In this document: positions 14,632 through 15,082 of the stretch, in pieces
Numbering within the stretch: the stretch's first letter is position 1
How the letters are laid out: each line of letters opens with the position of its first letter
Notes under the pieces: generated by a model
What the model was told of the DNA's origin: nothing
Databases searched by the model: none
What the model saw: the letters and a program-made list of their open reading frames with translations, nothing else
Position numbers and translations under genes: made by a program
DNA from: Fibrobacteraceae bacterium
GTDB lineage: Bacteria > Fibrobacterota > Fibrobacteria > Fibrobacterales > Fibrobacteraceae
Direction: 5' to 3'
DNA: 15,082 bases
Assembly (NCBI GenBank): GCA_021443045.1
Contig: JABUUT010000024.1
Location: 15,035 to 30,116 of the forward strand

Positions 14632-14699
14632 AAGATACCTAAACAAAGATAGAAAAAATTTACATAGACGCAAGAAACTATGGACAGTTTATCCATAGT
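14632..14699 (-). promoter_or_regulatory. Shared-motif promoter, site F, upstream of the regulator gene
   Basis: The motif is here a near-perfect palindrome: plus-strand arms ACTATGGACA (14677-14686) and TATCCATAGT (14690-14699) around GTT, with one mismatched pair. Read leftward the 15-bp core is TGGATAAACTGTCCA (14695-14681). The -10-like TATCTT (14637-14632), preceded by GG, begins 58 nt after the first core base, as at sites A, B and C. The palindrome implies binding of a dimer. The start codon at 14625 lies about where transcription would begin. Confidence 0.6.
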
Positions 14700-14755
14700 A
14701 AAAAATCGCTATTTTCCGTGATTTTTGTTTAATTTCGCCATTTGTTGGGACTTTA

Positions 14756-14771
14756 TGTGACGAATTTCACA
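14756..14771. promoter_or_regulatory. CRP-like palindrome TGTGA-N6-TCACA
   Basis: The sequence TGTGACGAATTTCACA has both pentamers of the classic CRP/FNR-family site intact. It lies about 130 bp upstream of the regulator start and about 175 bp upstream of the plus-strand promoter, so which gene it would serve is unclear. Whether this organism has a CRP-type protein reading this sequence is unknown from the window. Confidence 0.4.
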
Positions 14772-14908
14772 ATTGGAGTAGGCTTTTTGTCCATATAAAT
14801 ACCCATAGGGCACCTGGCGAAACCGTCCGAAGGACCGTTAGCGACCATGGATGTGGTGGATTTTTGTTATCCTTTGTTGTGTATAAATTCAATTCGTTGA
14901 AAAGGAAG

Positions 14909-14937
14909 TTGTGATTTTGTTAATTAATTTGTATGCT
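14909..14937 (+). promoter_or_regulatory. Sigma70-type promoter for the plus-strand gene
   Basis: TTGTGA (14909-14914) and TATGCT (14932-14937) are separated by 17 bp and surrounded by AT-rich sequence. The predicted start near 14944 gives a leader of about 87 nt to the ATG at 15031. Confidence 0.45.
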
Positions 14938-15030
14938 ATCTTGTGTTTTGTCAAGGATTAAGTTTAAAAAAAAACGTTACGAACAAACTATTGAAAAGGC
15001 GAAGGGCTTTTACTAGATTTAGGAGTTGGT

Positions 15031-15082
15031 ATGAAAAAGAATGTGGACAAAATAATGATGGGTAGGGATGCCGTGAAGGCGG
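15031..15082 (+). CDS. Start of an unrecognised gene, cut by the window edge
   Basis: An ATG at 15031 follows AGGAG (15021-15025) at 5 nt and opens a frame without stops to the window end, giving MKKNVDKIMMGRDAVKA. There is no signal peptide, so the product is probably cytoplasmic. It is transcribed away from the regulator gene. Seventeen residues are too few to recognise a family. Confidence 0.5.
   Translation, partial: MKKNVDKIMMGRDAVKA

Larger units (their letters stand above)
14626..15030. other. 405-bp divergent intergenic region
   Basis: The region lies between the minus-strand regulator gene and a plus-strand gene. It contains shared-motif site F, a weak hairpin (AAAAATCGC at 14701-14709 with GTGATTTTT at 14718-14726), a CRP-like palindrome (14756-14771), a GC-richer patch (14808-14850) with a 4-bp GTCC-GAA-GGAC hairpin, and a sigma70-type promoter for the plus-strand gene. 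No further gene is seen. Confidence 0.7.

Noticed and set aside
14626..14673. Extended N-terminus (MRLCKFFLSLFRYLIG) of the regulator as a membrane anchor or signal peptide
   Set aside because: The family normally starts at the MVNFSDIADYRDYL point, the extension overlaps the promoter -10 region, and no ribosome binding site precedes the ATG at 14673.
14821..14850. GC-richer patch with GTCC-GAA-GGAC as a hairpin or repeat element
   Set aside because: The stem is only 4 bp and no second copy is present in the window, so there is nothing to support a repeat or a regulatory RNA.
14779..14859. Possible seventh shared-motif site (TAGGCTTTTTGTCCA in plus orientation, or ATCCATGG in minus orientation with GGGTATTTAT)
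   Set aside because: The left half-site is poor, and the -10-like box is absent or off by several bases from the fixed spacing.
1..15082. CRISPR arrays, insertion sequences, tRNA or rRNA genes
   Set aside because: No regularly spaced repeats, transposase-like frames, terminal inverted repeats or tRNA/rRNA signatures were seen on either strand.

Overview
The window looks like part of a fibre-degradation locus from Fibrobacter (F. succinogenes or a close relative, phylum Fibrobacterota). Three things point there: a regulator of the TIGR02147/DUF4423 type, a family first described as a large paralogous set in F. succinogenes; modular GH43-CBM6 enzymes; and a shared C-terminal module of about 55 residues resembling a type IX secretion sorting domain. 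Taxonomy is inferred from these families only.

Layout: almost everything is on the minus strand. From right to left in the direction of transcription: a two-gene operon of a TIGR02147 regulator (14625-13765) and a sugar-binding-like lipoprotein (13735-12413); a 377-bp gap with an orphan promoter and terminator; then three GH43 genes of one architecture (12035-9765, 9571-7385, 7217-5028), the last two being close tandem duplicates; a lipoprotein GH5 glycanase with a CBM11-like domain (4664-2676); a fourth GH43 gene of a different subfamily, beta-xylosidase/arabinofuranosidase-like with a beta-sandwich domain (2526-289); and the first 36 codons of another secreted protein (110-1). One gene of unknown function starts on the plus strand at 15031. 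Nearly every enzyme gene is followed by its own intrinsic terminator, so they appear to be separate transcription units.

Most interesting observation: the four GH43 genes, the regulator gene and the orphan site all carry the same promoter layout. A 15-bp partly palindromic motif (about TKGAYA-N3-TRTCCA, usually followed by T) is followed, with its first base 57 or 58 nt upstream, by a TAnnnT -10-like hexamer, preceded by GG in five of six. No -35 box is evident, and the motif centre would lie near -61 to -63, as at a class I activator-dependent promoter. The simplest model is one regulon covering all four GH43 genes, with the neighbouring TIGR02147 protein a candidate (unproven) for the factor that binds the motif and controls its own gene. 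GH5 lacks this motif and instead has three copies of a different GTATCAC-type element.

Functional picture (inference): secreted, possibly surface-attached GH43 enzymes remove arabinose or xylose side groups from arabinoxylan, a lipoprotein GH5 cuts a beta-glucan or beta-mannan type backbone, and a lipoprotein with a jelly-roll domain may report on polysaccharide to the regulator.
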